NCBI RefSeq assembly: GCF_000801105.2
Contig: NC_079515.1
Location: 23,397,407-23,461,406, forward strand
Origin: Raphanus sativus
Taxonomy: Eukaryota; Streptophyta; Magnoliopsida; Brassicales; Brassicaceae
Direction: 5' to 3'
DNA length: 64,000 nucleotides
In this document: positions 1 to 9,652 of the stretch, one piece after another
Position numbering within the stretch: the stretch's first letter is position 1
Layout of the letters: each line of letters begins with the position of its first letter
Program-made: the position numbers and the translations under genes
The notes under the pieces: model-generated
What the model saw: only the letters and a program-made list of their open reading frames with translations
Databases searched by the model: none
What the model was told of the DNA's origin: nothing

Positions 1-371
1 CAGGAGAAACTCAAGGGCTTAGAGGAAGCTGGGCTCCAGGAACGTGAGCCTGATACTAGTTTCCAGTCAGATTACAACCCTGGAAACGAGACTATCCCCA
101 GGTTATATCACATTATAGTGTTGTGAACTTGTATAAGTACTTTAGCCAACAATGGTAAACTCTCTTTGCAGAGCCACTGTGGAAGAGCCGAACATGGTTA
201 AACATCTTGGTAGCTATGTCCCTGAAATGCAAGCAAGGCTCGAGTATCAAGATGGAAAAATCTTACACCCACCACAATCCACGCTTAGTCATATCTCTAA
301 CGAGAATTGCAGTAACCTCCCTCCAAATTTCACCACCTTACCCTCTGGTTGCTTCCCCAACTCCACTCTAG
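1..371 (+). pseudogene. First copy of a duplicated exon-intron-exon module
   Basis: An exon (about 4-101, reading EKLKGLEE...FQSDYNPGNE) ends at a GT donor at 102. A 70-bp intron follows, then an acceptor ending at 171 and a second exon (172-371: RATVEEPNM...SYVPEMQARLEY...) with a possible donor at 372. The same exon, intron and exon recur at 732-985 with conserved splice sites and reading phase. In this copy the second exon runs on into a Pro/Ser/Asn-rich stretch that the second copy lacks. The module may be the 3' part of a gene that starts outside the window. I do not recognise the protein family. Whether it is expressed or a relic cannot be told from the sequence. Confidence 0.45.
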
Positions 372-731
372 GTAATCTTCACAATTCATCTTGCTTGTTC
401 TAGTTTAAGATATATAGCTTCTTTAGTACATTTTATTAACAAGTTTTCTTCCCATGAAACCGGCTATAGATGCAGGCCAAACAACTGTAAAGCAGGATCC
501 TGGTCTTAAGTCACAGATACTGGTATAGCATAAAAACTTGAGTTTTGATTCTTTCACCAAACTCTCTTTCTACAGACCAACACAGTTCTAATGATTTCTT
601 CTGGATTTTGGAAATTCGACCTTTTTGTTTTGACAGAAGTAAATGTTGATCAGATATATGATGATATCTCGCTAAGCTGATTTTGTTCGAATCATAGCCA
701 ATGATTCCTGTATTTGTTGTTCTGTTTGCAG

Positions 732-1828
732 GAGAAACTCAAGGGCTTAGAGGAAGTTGGGATCCAGGAACGTGAAACTAGGTCCGAGACTAGTTTCCAG
801 TCAGATTACAACCCCGGAAATGAGATTATCTCCAGGTTAGAGCTCATTACGGTGTTTCCAATTTGTACAAGTGTTTAGCCAACAATTTAGATATGGAAAA
901 TACTCTCTGCAGAGCCATTGAGGAAGAGCCTAATATGTTTAAACCTCCTGATAGTTATGTTCCTGAGATGCAACCAAGGCTTGAGTATGAGGAGATACCA
1001 GAAGGCAGTGCTGCACTTTTGGCTAAGAACTCACAAACACCAAGGCAAGGAAATGTTGCTGGTAAAAGTGATGCTACTGTGATGGAAGCAGAAAACCTGG
1101 CTCGATTGGTTCCCAATCCTGCATCAAAGCCTGCGTGTCCTGATCCAGTGGGCCTGGACGAAAATGAGAAGGATAAAACGAGAGCTAGAGAAAAACAACT
1201 TGAGGAAGCTAGAAGGCTTGCTTCTCTGCACAGGAAAAGGAAGCCAGACAGAATCGACTATGAAGCAGCAATTCGTTTTCAAAAGCGTGCACCTGCAGAT
1301 GAAGATCGTCCTGCATTACCAACTACTACCACCGAAGGACTTGAAGCACAGCTAGATGTTGCAAGGAACAAAATTTCTCAAGGACAGGATGCTCCAGCAG
1401 CTATATTGCAAGCGAACATGCTCAATGATCCAGAATCAACTTGGAAGAGGCCAAAGCTGATGCTACCATCAGACAACGACTTTGAGGGCATTCCAAAGAT
1501 GGGCTACGCCACTGACCTTCTTGCAGAGAATGAGGAGCTACCAGAAGGCAGTGCTGCACTTTTGGCTAAGAACTCACAAACCCCAAGGCAAGGAAGTGTT
1601 GCTGGTAAAGTTGATGCTATTGTGTTGAAAGCAGAAAAGATTCAAACGCCTGATCCAATGTTGTCCCCTTCGATTAATCCTGCTGCTGCTGCTCTTACTC
1701 CAAGAATTGGCTTGACGCCAGCAAGGGATGAACTTCACCTTAATGGAGAAGACATGGACAACATGGATGAAAGTGAGGAACTCATGAGAGGAGAGAAAGC
1801 TGAGCCAGAGGCTGAGGAGGATGCATAG
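732..1828 (+). CDS. Chimeric ORF: unknown module fused to rearranged CDC5-like sequence
   Basis: Exon 732-835 and exon 913-1828 join in phase across a short GT-AG intron, giving at least 338 residues that end EAEEDA. The first 60 or so residues repeat the module at 1-371. The rest resembles the middle of plant CDC5, the MYB-related spliceosome protein of the NineTeen complex. Recognisable blocks are REKQLEEARRLASL, FQKRAPADEDRP, QDAPAAILQAN.LNDPE, KMGYATDLLAENEE, SQTPRQG, LTPRIGLTP and DELHLN. The order is disturbed: a SQTPRQG/AGK/MEAENLARL block comes before the REKQLEEARR block and a second SQTPRQG/AGK copy comes after it. Stretches of CDC5 are missing between blocks, yet the frame stays open for 305 codons. 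The N-terminal MYB repeats are absent. It could be a transduplicated pseudogene or a new chimeric gene. Confidence 0.6.
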
Positions 1829-2493
1829 AAATTTTAGCAAGAAGGTAGATAACATCATGGAAAGAGATGGAAGAGTCTCTGTAGACGTAAGCCGACACCA
1901 TTTTGTAAAAGATTATGACTATCTGATTGTCTCGATCTCTGCCCTCGAGGTAACTCACCGACTACTATTTATTATTTTATTACAAAACTTTGATATCATC
2001 ATTAAATTTATTATAGAACTATGATATCACCATTAAATTTCTGTTTTCCAGGATTCTGAAGAGGAAATCTCTCCCACGCTGGAAGCTGCACGTCAGCTTT
2101 ACAGCTGTTGCTCTCACTGCAGGGGCAAACCACATCTCCAACGTCTGTTGGTTGGAGATGCTAAGATAGGTATGGTTGCAGATAGGTTGAAGAACTCCTT
2201 CCATACCAGCTACATCGATTTTGTAAGTAACGGTACAAATCAAGAAATCTTTAGAGGCATCTACGAGGGTATACAAACACATATCACAGAAGACCATTCC
2301 AATATGTATGAGAGGTTCACGGTTGAGGTAAATTTTTTGTTAATTTAGTTTAATTTATTTTTTCACTTTTAAGTGTTTTGATTAACTCTGATATTGTTCA
2401 TGATCACAACAGCTTTGGGGACCTCCGAATGAGGTGAAAAGCGCTTTTGAAGAAGCTATTGTGGAGCTGAGAAGAAATTGTTTCCAAAATTAG
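1821..2493 (+). CDS. Unrecognised three-exon gene, about 150-161 aa
   Basis: Exons at 1821-1949, 2052-2327 and 2413-2493 join in phase through GTAA donors at 1950 and 2328 and pyrimidine-rich AG acceptors ending at 2051 and 2412. The product ends ...ELRRNCFQN. The start is uncertain: ATG at 1821 overlaps the end of the CDC5-like ORF in another frame, and ATG at 1857 gives 149 aa. Visible features are a Cys cluster (YSCCSHCRGK), a VGDAKIGMVADRLK segment and a C-terminal LWGPPNEVKSAFEEAI helix-like stretch. I do not recognise the family. Precise splicing with coding capacity in all three exons argues for a real gene or a recent fragment of one. It may be the tail of a larger gene whose 5' exons were replaced by the CDC5-like sequence. 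Confidence 0.5.
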
Positions 2494-2858
2494 AACTATC
2501 TTGCTCTATGTCTTGACATACGATATAACTCTAATATCCTTTAACAGTATCTCTTGCCTAATGACAGCTATTTTAGTACATTCATGGAAATGTATATTGT
2601 GTAAATCTCACTTCACTAGAACACGATCTTCATTTTGTGGAATACTATCATTTGCTTGTGTAGCACTTGCTTCTGGAATTTCCTCAGGTTGATTCGGTGA
2701 AGAATTTGAGGTTGTTGGTATAACTCCCCCTATCTTCCCAGCCTCCAAACCTGGAAAGTCAAACACGACAGGATGCAGCAACACTTGAGTGTTTGGGCCG
2801 CTCTTTAGAACATGATGAAATTTTCCACACATGCAAAAAGATAAAGCAACCTAACACT
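2494..2858. other. Spacer with an unassigned minus-strand ORF
   Basis: It holds a 74-codon minus-strand ORF (2608-2832) rich in Pro, Ser and Asn that reads like the disordered tail of a real protein (PVVFDFPGLEAGK, NQPEEIPEASATQ). I could not assign it to a family. No other gene was seen. Confidence 0.3.
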
Positions 2859-3173
2859 TTAGCTGCTTTTGCAATAAACCGTCATACGTGCCAGTTGATA
2901 CGCGTAATCTGAGCTAACCGAAATGTTCAAGACCCACACATAGGATATATACCTGATTCCAACATATTGATGATTCTGAGAGCTGTTCAGACAGAAGGAT
3001 CTTAGTTCAAAGGACCCATTCAGAGAGCTCAGAGTTTGCCTAATCAACGAAGGATTTGATGTGGTTTTATCTGCAAAGCTATAATTTGAGAACATGGGTA
3101 AACAAAGCAAAGCAAGGAAAGTAAAAAGAATGATACACAACTTTCCTCTATCTGGGTCTGCGAGAGATTTCAA
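2859..3173 (-). pseudogene. N-terminal scrap of an S-domain (G-type lectin) receptor kinase
   Basis: The minus strand reads a hydrophobic leader (IILFTFLALLCLPMFSNYSF) followed by QTLSSLNGSFELRSF.LNSSQNHQYVGIR. This is the signal peptide and start of the B-lectin domain of Brassicaceae SD1 receptor kinases, which normally have QTLSS.NGSFELGFF...NQYVGIW. The match stops where the VVWVANR core should begin, and no S-locus, PAN or kinase sequence follows. It is a 5' fragment only. It belongs to a different subgroup from the three array genes at 50.9-63.3 kb, whose leaders end in CFG(E/Q)DRITF. Confidence 0.65.
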
Positions 3174-3839
3174 TGTATGAAATTCATAATATGAATTATG
3201 AATAAAATATTAGATACAAAGTATCCCCGCGTCTAGTTTAACACAAAACTGTTTCTTTCGGATGAATATGAATGGGACCTAATAGTTATTCAGATATTCA
3301 AACAAATAGTGGTGACCAAGCGGTGACGGAGCAGAGCTACGTACATGTATGGTTGACCGGTTATATACCAACGGTAAACGATGATAACCAGTTAACTAGA
3401 CGTCGCATTTTCGATCATTCGTGTGCATACAACAATGCATCGAATGTTTGACTAAGTAAAAGGAGTTTTTGTTCTCTTTGAATAATAATCTCCTAGACAT
3501 TATTTGCGAACTGACATGAACCAAAATCAGTTTAACAAAAAAATGATGACATGTCTTAAAAGAAATGTGACATGGTATCAATTAAACAAGCTGATGTCGG
3601 AGCTGGAGAAACATACGATCATCAGCTTGAAACTATGAAAAAACTCTTTTTTCTCTCTCGACGGTTAGGATTTTTTCGAAGAAAATGTTTATCATCTTTG
3701 ACGTCTTAGCTGGTAAAAAGAATGGTCAATTTGGTATCAAAATGAACGAAAAAAATGAAACTCGTAAGTTCTAGTTTATCAGGTTGTCCGATAACAATAT
3801 AAAAATTCAAGAAAGCAGAATACAAAAAGATAAAACAGC
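3174..3839. other. Spacer, partly duplicated at about 4970-5230
   Basis: No gene was seen. Parts of 3350-3500 (GGTAAACGATGATAACCAGTT, GATCATTCGT, GTTTTTGTTCT) and 3780-3820 recur in the same order at 4990-5105 and 5180-5225. This spacer and the F-box remnant beside it therefore belong to one duplicated segment. A stretch at 3240-3320 also resembles sequence at 38350-38440. Confidence 0.5.
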
Positions 3840-4310
3840 ACTTAAGCGTCTGCTATAACAGAGAATAAACTTTCGAAATAATAAACAGCACCTAGGCGTT
3901 TGCTAGGTTTGAAGAGTAAATCATAAGATTTGTCATGGATATCATATATCACCAGTGGTTGCAATCTTCCGTTACCCAAAGTAATAACTTATTCTTGTTC
4001 AGAATGGCGATTGGTAAGAGATGGCATTCACCAAACCAAGAAGAAGTTTTGGTGAGATCCAGCGAACACATTTTCTTCCATGTCTTGGTGCCGCCTGAAG
4101 AATCAAACGACCATATCAAGTGGGTGGGCCATTTTCTCCGAGATATGCACAAGCGGTTATCGAGGATTGAGATGAAGACGTCTACGTGCATGAGCAAAGG
4201 GAGCTTTACATATGACTTGGAAAGTCTCAGTGTGATGATCAAGAGATAATATCTTGGTTTCTTCACACTCGGTTAACCAATAAAGTGACCATCAAAATAC
4301 ACGGGCTTCT
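3840..4310 (-). pseudogene. F-box protein fragment, C-terminal part, frameshifted
   Basis: The minus strand encodes only the last third of the F-box-associated region found in the copies at 5281-6999 and 36429-37598. It reads FISILDNRLCISRRKWPTH, IWSFDSSGGTKTWKKMCSLDL and WFGECHLLPIAILNKNKLLL. The frame breaks near 3985; the remaining tail (LVIYDIHDKSYDLLF..., then GAVYYFESLFSV) lies in another frame. The F-box and the first half of the protein are missing, and homology stops near 4310, next to a copia reverse transcriptase scrap. The copy lacks the MITE that interrupts its neighbour, so it shows the empty insertion site. Confidence 0.75.
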
Positions 4311-4389
4311 GGTAAGAAAACAGAGAGTAATCTGTATAATTCTACACAAAACCAAATCCCAAAAGTGTTGTAGAAAGTTCGGCAAACAA

Positions 4390-4640
4390 ATATTCTGATG
4401 CTTGACTCAGTCCATTAAGAATTTTGAATGTTTACGTACTCTGTTCTTGTCTGAAAGAACCCAGGTGAAAATCGCATATAGATCTCCTCATTTAAATTAC
4501 CATGAAGAAATGCATGGTGGACATCCATCTCGCAAAGCTCTCAGTTCTTGGCTAAAGCTACCTCCAAAAGAATCTCATGGTTTGAAGCTTGCAACCAACC
4601 ACGTCTTATATTGCTCGATCAAGACGTACTGAGTTTTATT
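4390..4640 (-). pseudogene. Ty1/copia reverse transcriptase scrap
   Basis: Read on the minus strand, the sequence gives EVALAKN, a stop, then ELCEMDVHHAFLHGNLNEE and IYMRFSPGFFQ. This is the conserved copia reverse transcriptase block (MDV.NAFLHGDL.E.VYM..P.GF in intact elements). No LTR, integrase or RNase H sequence flanks it, and the in-frame stop marks it as dead. It sits exactly where homology between the two F-box copies is interrupted. Confidence 0.75.
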
Positions 4641-4759
4641 TTTAACACTCATTTATCACCTGAAACATGTACTCCCGTCAGAAAATCACTCAAATCCCAA
4701 GTTATACTATACCTAGCGTTTACTGTTTACCCGCTTCTGCATAAGTTGTTGGTTCATCA

Positions 4760-5280
4760 CATATGGTGATTGAAGCAAGAAAGGCCTGCTGCAGGATAGA
4801 CTTTTTCTTCACATAAAGCATAATTCTTTTGTGTACATATCACATTACTTTGAAAAATTATTGACGATAATGTCGACGTAAAAAAACAGGGCGCCAAAAT
4901 GATGTGTTACTTGACTGCTAAGGAACTTCCTTTTTCATAATTAGCTGTTATTCTACGGAATCGGACCTAGTCATGATCATTTGATCAGTTATATCCCAAC
5001 AGTAAACGACGATGACCAGTTTCGATCATTCGTATGTTGGATGTTTGAATAAGTAAGAGGGTTTAACTAAATTTTCATTTTTGTTCTTTTTGAATAATAA
5101 TATTATTCAATCAAAGAGATACCTACTGTCTCTTTTTTTGGTAAACAACCTACTGTCTCTTTGGTAAGCTCTAGTTAACCAGGTCCGATAACAACATTAA
5201 AATCCTAGAAAGTAGAAACAATGAAGAAAATGTTTTATTACAATGGTTCATCAATGAGTAGAAACAAAAAGAAAAAATAA
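4760..5280. other. Spacer between duplicated F-box segments
   Basis: AT-rich, with no ORF of interest. From about 4970 onward it repeats the downstream flank of the first F-box remnant (3350-3820). The stretch around 4830-4850 (ACATATCACATTA) resembles 38500-38515, on the 5' side of the intact F-box gene. Confidence 0.4.
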
Positions 5281-6999
5281 TTAATTTGGTAAAACAGAGA
5301 ATAAGCTTTCGAAATAATAAACAGCACCAAGGCGTCTGGTAGGTTCGAAGAGTAAATCATAAGTTTTGGTATGGAGATCATATATCACCAATGGTTGCAA
5401 GCAGTGTTGTTAAACCCGGACCGGACCGGCGGTCGGACCGGGTTCAACCGCGAACCGGACACCTATCCGGGTTGGTTTAATGTCAAAACCCAACTAAAGT
5501 TGAACCGGTTAAAAACCCATGTTGAACCGCTTAAAACCCGGGAACCGGATGACCCAGCGAACCGACGAAACCCTGGTTCGTATAAAAATCAAAATTTTGT
5601 TAATAAAATAATTATTTTTTCTCCCTTTTTAACATATATACTATTTTGTTTGTCACAAATTGCAACCAAAATAGAGTTTTGTAACTAATGTGTATATAAT
5701 TTTTATAGGTTATGAAGATTTAGAAGGACAAAGATTTGGAGAATAAACTTTAAATGTTTTTTTTCCTATTGACTTTAGATTTGAATTATTAATTTTTTTT
5801 ATTGTTTTTATCACATTTCAATTTGTTATTTTTGAAAGTTTTCTAAACATTATGACTATTTTTTGAAAAATATATATATAATATTTATAAAATAATAAAT
5901 TCAGTTTAATCTAATCGATCCCGGTCAAACCAGGTCGAACCACAATGACCCGTGACCCAAAATATTTCCGGTTCCCTCGCCGGTCCGGTTTTAAAAACAC
6001 TGGTTGCAAGTATACATGACTATGAAGTAATAACTTATTCTTGTCCAGAATTGCGATTGGTAAGAGGTGGCATTCCCCGAACCAAGACAAAGTATTGGTG
6101 AGATTTAGCGAACACATTTTCTTCCATGTCTTGGTGCCGCCTGAAGAATCCAACGACCATATCACTTGGGTGGTATATTTTCTCCTAGATACGCACAAGC
6201 GGTTATCGAGGATGGAGATGAAGACGTCGAAACGGCCACGTGCATGAGCAAAGGGAGCTTTACAGATGACTTGAAAAGTTTCGGTGTGAAGATCAAGAGA
6301 TAATATCTTGGTTTCTTCACACGCGGTTAACCAATAAAGTGACCCATCAAAATACACGGGCTTCTGGAAAGAACGAATCCGATAAGGAGAAGCAGAAACA
6401 AGGTACCTCCAAGCATTGGTTCTAAAATCGAAAACTTCACAGGTAGTAATGTTGTCTAGGTCAAATTCGGATGAATTATATAAATAAACCGGCTTATACG
6501 TGCCCATGACTTTGTCTTTACCAAATCCGAGCCCAGGAGTTGGACAGAAAAATCTCTCCCTGAGGAGCTGTTCATAGTTTGAAAGTGGAAAACTTCGTTG
6601 ATATCTGGTGGCGGGGTTCACCACGACACTGACACGCAGTTCTACTAGTGAGTAGAAGCATATTAGACCGTCACAACTACCATGGCAGAACGTGCTGCCC
6701 GAAGTAGGAAAACTGACCGTGGAAACTATTGATGACCCCAGCACAATTCTTTGAGCATCTGTTTCCTCATCACTATAATCATCAGTATATTTGAGACACA
6801 CACAAAGAACATCTGGACCTCGTGATTGCCTACGACGGATCAGTTGTGTTTCTTGGAAACGTCGGGACTCGATTGTTGATTTCCAATTCTTGGATATACA
6901 CTTGAATCTAAGTAGAGATTCCACGGGAAGTCTCTCAAGGATGAGCTCTGCCACATCGTGGGGTAATAGTTCCACACTCGTGCAATGTCTTTTCAACAT
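5281..6999 (-). pseudogene. F-box gene interrupted near its 3' end by a MITE
   Basis: The ATG at 6999 begins MLKRHCTSVELLPHDVAE. The F-box follows at about residues 12-55 (DVAELILERLPVESLLRFKC), then an F-box-associated domain (GSTFCHGSCDGLICFYS, VVVNPATRYQRSFPL, GFGKDKVMGTYKPV, CEVFDFRTNAWRYL). Such proteins are substrate receptors of SCF ubiquitin ligases. A 601-bp element lies at 5402-6002. The original last 40 or so codons (LVIYDLHTKTYDLLFEP...YFESLFSVLPN, stop at 5281) survive intact beyond it. Translation would instead run about 30 codons into the element and stop at 5911. An upstream in-frame ATG at 7119 exists, but the homologue at 37598 supports 6999. The shortened chimeric protein may still be made. 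Confidence 0.8.
5402..6002. mobile_element. Non-autonomous hAT-like element, 601 bp
   Basis: Terminal inverted repeats begin CAGTGTTGTTAAACCCGGAC at the left; the right end, reversed, reads CAGTGTTTTTAAAACCGGAC. An 8-bp target duplication, GTTGCAAG, flanks it (5394-5401 and 6003-6010). CAGTG ends and 8-bp duplications are typical of hAT elements. The ends are rich in CCGG/GGTT motifs and the middle is AT-rich. There is no transposase. The paralogous F-box fragment at 3.9 kb has a single GGTTGCAA at this point and no insert. Confidence 0.85.
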
Positions 7000-7117
7000 T
7001 GAATTTAAATTGATCAAGAGTGACGACCAAGGCTTTGTCAATATATATGTACGTACACACGAGCACCCTACGAATTGGAAAAAAAAAAGAAGAAGTAAAA
7101 CTTCATTCCATTGAGGC

Positions 7118-7260
7118 AAAGGAAAATTTCCTCTTTCTCAAAAAATAATGTATATTACTGATGTTGATGATTAAATGAAAAAAAAAACTCAAAGGAAAAT
7201 TTCCTCTTTATCAAAAAATAATGTATATTACTGATGTTGATGATTAAATGGAAAAAACTC
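7118..7260. repeat. 73-bp direct tandem duplication
   Basis: Two adjacent copies, 7118-7190 and 7191-7260, begin AAAGGAAAATTTCCTCTTT and end near ATGATTAAATG. They differ by a few bases and by the length of an A run. They lie just upstream of the disrupted F-box gene, in its 5' flank. Confidence 0.85.
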
Positions 7261-7261
7261 A

Positions 7262-7569
7262 AAATGAAATTACAGATTTCAAAAAAAAAATTGATATCAC
7301 AATAACAAAACAAAGAAAAAGAGTGACTACCCCAGGCAATGGTCGCATCAAATCTTTACTCCTGGGCTTTTATAAATTCTCCGGAAACTACTTCTCTCCC
7401 CTTTTTGCTTTAAGAGAAAACGTTAATTTAGATGCCGAGGCGGAAGAGATCTCATCTCATAGGAAACTCAAACCTAGTTAGATTCAAACCCTAATGTCTT
7501 TCTTTTTTTCTTTGTTTTTCTATTGGATTTTGTGTTCTCTTTTTTTTTGGGGGGGCTTAGAAACCCAAA
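7262..7569. other. Spacer upstream of the LINE remnant
   Basis: AT-rich, with homopolymer runs. A possible short ORF at 7248-7481 shows no family signature. Confidence 0.3.
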
Positions 7570-8898
7570 TATTTATAGGGAAAATAGCATTAAAAACTAT
7601 GAAGCTGGCAAAAATTTGCATTTTAAATATTGGAACTCACGGTTGCTCCATTAGTATCTGGCAAGATCCGTGGCTCAGTTTGAAGAAACATGAACGCCCA
7701 ATGGAACCTCCCACAGAACATAGTGCAGACTTATGTGTTTCTGACCTCATGATATCAGGCTCCCCGCAATGGGATAGGGCCAAAATCCAACTGCTGCTCC
7801 CAGATTATGAAGAGAAAATCCTATGCTTGCAGCCTAGCATCACCGGGGTTCCGGACAAGCTATTCTGGCTAGGTACAAAGTCCGGGAACTATTCCTCAAA
7901 GTCTAGCTACTACATTGCCATCGAGAACGAGATGAACCTCAACAATCAGGAAGCGACTTTCAACTGGAAAAAGGAATGTTTGGAACCTAGATTGTGCCCC
8001 GAAGGTTAGACACTTCGTCTGGAAAACTCTCAAACGGGCACTCCCAGTGGGAGAACGCCTGGTGGAAAGACACATCGACATCAATCCTCGGTGTAAGCGG
8101 TGTGGCGAGATTGAATATATCTCTCATCTGTTGTTCCAATGCCAATTTGCTCAAAAGGTCTGGATGCTAGCTCCATTTGCGACAGAGAAGAATTACAGAG
8201 GAATTATAGATTTGCTCAGTAGCTGGCCGGAACTCTGCTACCAAACCTGCTTACCCCCTTCAGGATTAACATCAACTTCGCTATTTCCATGGATTTTGTG
8301 GTCAATATGGAAGGCGAGAAACCGGTTTGTTTTTGAAAGCTTCTCTGCAATACCTGAGGAGACTCTGTCAACAACAATTAAATTGGCGCGGGAGTGGAGC
8401 AGTAACAGCAAACCAGAGAGTGGAGTCACTACGAAGAGATCGTTCCCGGATCTGGAATCACCCATAGGTACTCTTGTGGTTCGATCTGAAGGCGCTTGGA
8501 AGGCGGAAACGAATGAGGCGGGCCTTGGTTGGATTTTAATGGCGACGCCTCGGATGAGAGAATTCAAGGAAGCTAGGGAGTTTGTAGCTTCACCACTAAT
8601 GGCGGAAGGTCTAGCGTAGCGTGAAGCGGTGCTAACCTGTCAACGACAGGACCTGAGAAAGCTCCGTTTTGAAGTGGACTCGAAGCAACTTGTGACGAGC
8701 CTTAACTTGGGATCGAGTGTTGCAGAAATCCACAGCGTGGTTTCTGATATTTTAAATCTTTCTGCTGTGTTTGAATCTGTTTCCTTTGTCTGGATTCCTA
8801 GAGAGAAGAATCTAATAGCTGATAGCTTGGCAAAATCTGTCATGTCTGTATTTGAACTTCCGGTAGTTGGGTTTACTGTAATGCCCCCTAAGGGTTGA
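7570..8898 (+). pseudogene. 3' remnant of a LINE (non-LTR retrotransposon)
   Basis: Three frames in succession encode the C-terminal end of a plant LINE polyprotein. First is a region with GCSISIWQDPWL and DLMISGSPQWDRAKI typical of the sequence before the zf-RVT domain. Next is the zinc-binding domain (PVGERLVERHIDINPRCKRC, GEIEYISHLLFQCQFAQKVW). Last is an RNase H-like domain (LGWILMA...EGLA, then LRFEVDSKQLVTSLN and WIPREKNLIADSLAKS). A frameshift near 8000 and an in-frame stop at about 8617 break it. The endonuclease and reverse transcriptase core are missing, as is common for 5'-truncated LINEs. There is no clear poly(A) tail; the 3' end abuts another repeat. Confidence 0.85.
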
Positions 8899-9652
8899 TT
8901 GGTTTTCCCGCTACCACCCGCAAACGCAACTTTTGCGGTTGGTAGCGGTTGACAGCGTTTTAAAACAATCATACAAACCGCTACAAATCGCTTCAAACCT
9001 CTTAAAATCAAAAGCTGATTCCAGCAAGCGTTTGCGGTTGCGGACGGTTGCGATTGGATAAAAAAATATTAAATTATTTTTTCTAAATATTTTAAAATTA
9101 AAAATTTAAAACTAAAAATGAAAATATTATAAATAAAAATATATACACATTTTCATATATTAATTTAAATTCACAAACAATATAGTATTCTTTATAAAAA
9201 CTTTAAAGTAGCTATTCATCATAATTTTTAAAAGTTAATATAAATACATATATAAAAATATACACATATAAAAGGAAGAAACAAAATATTCTTTAAAAGT
9301 TCTAATATAAATCTTCATAAAAATATATTAAAATTATAAATTTCAACTACTTAATTTTCTTAAAAAATAAACTTAATATTATTATTCATCATATTATATT
9401 AATAATTATTATATTTTATCACAATAGTATGTTTTTATATTTATATAATATTATATATGTTTCTATTGATAATTTATTATTAAACCGCTGTAATATCTCA
9501 TAATCAACCAGTCACAAACGTCCCACAAACGCAACAATTTTTAAACGTTATGTTAGTCATATAAAACGCCATGTAACGCTTGAAACTGCAACCATCCGCA
9601 TCCGCAAACTCCCGCACCCGTAACCGCAACCGCTGCGTTTGAACCAGTCAGG
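8891..9652. mobile_element. Probable non-autonomous DNA transposon, about 760 bp
   Basis: The ends are related in inverted orientation. The left end reads TTGATTGGTTTTCCCGCTAC and the right end, reversed, reads CCTGACTGGTTCAAACGCAG. Both ends are packed with alternating GCGGTT/AACCGC motifs that can fold back, and the core (9060-9480) is very AT-rich. There is no ORF and no clear target duplication, so the class is uncertain (hAT-like is my guess). Confidence 0.5.

Noticed and set aside
1164..1355. 63-codon ORF overlapping the CDC5-like ORF
   Set aside because: Alternate frame of sequence explained by the CDC5 similarity.
2608..2832. Minus-strand 74-codon ORF as a gene
   Set aside because: Protein-like composition, but no recognised family, splice partners or start context; left as a note in the spacer entry.
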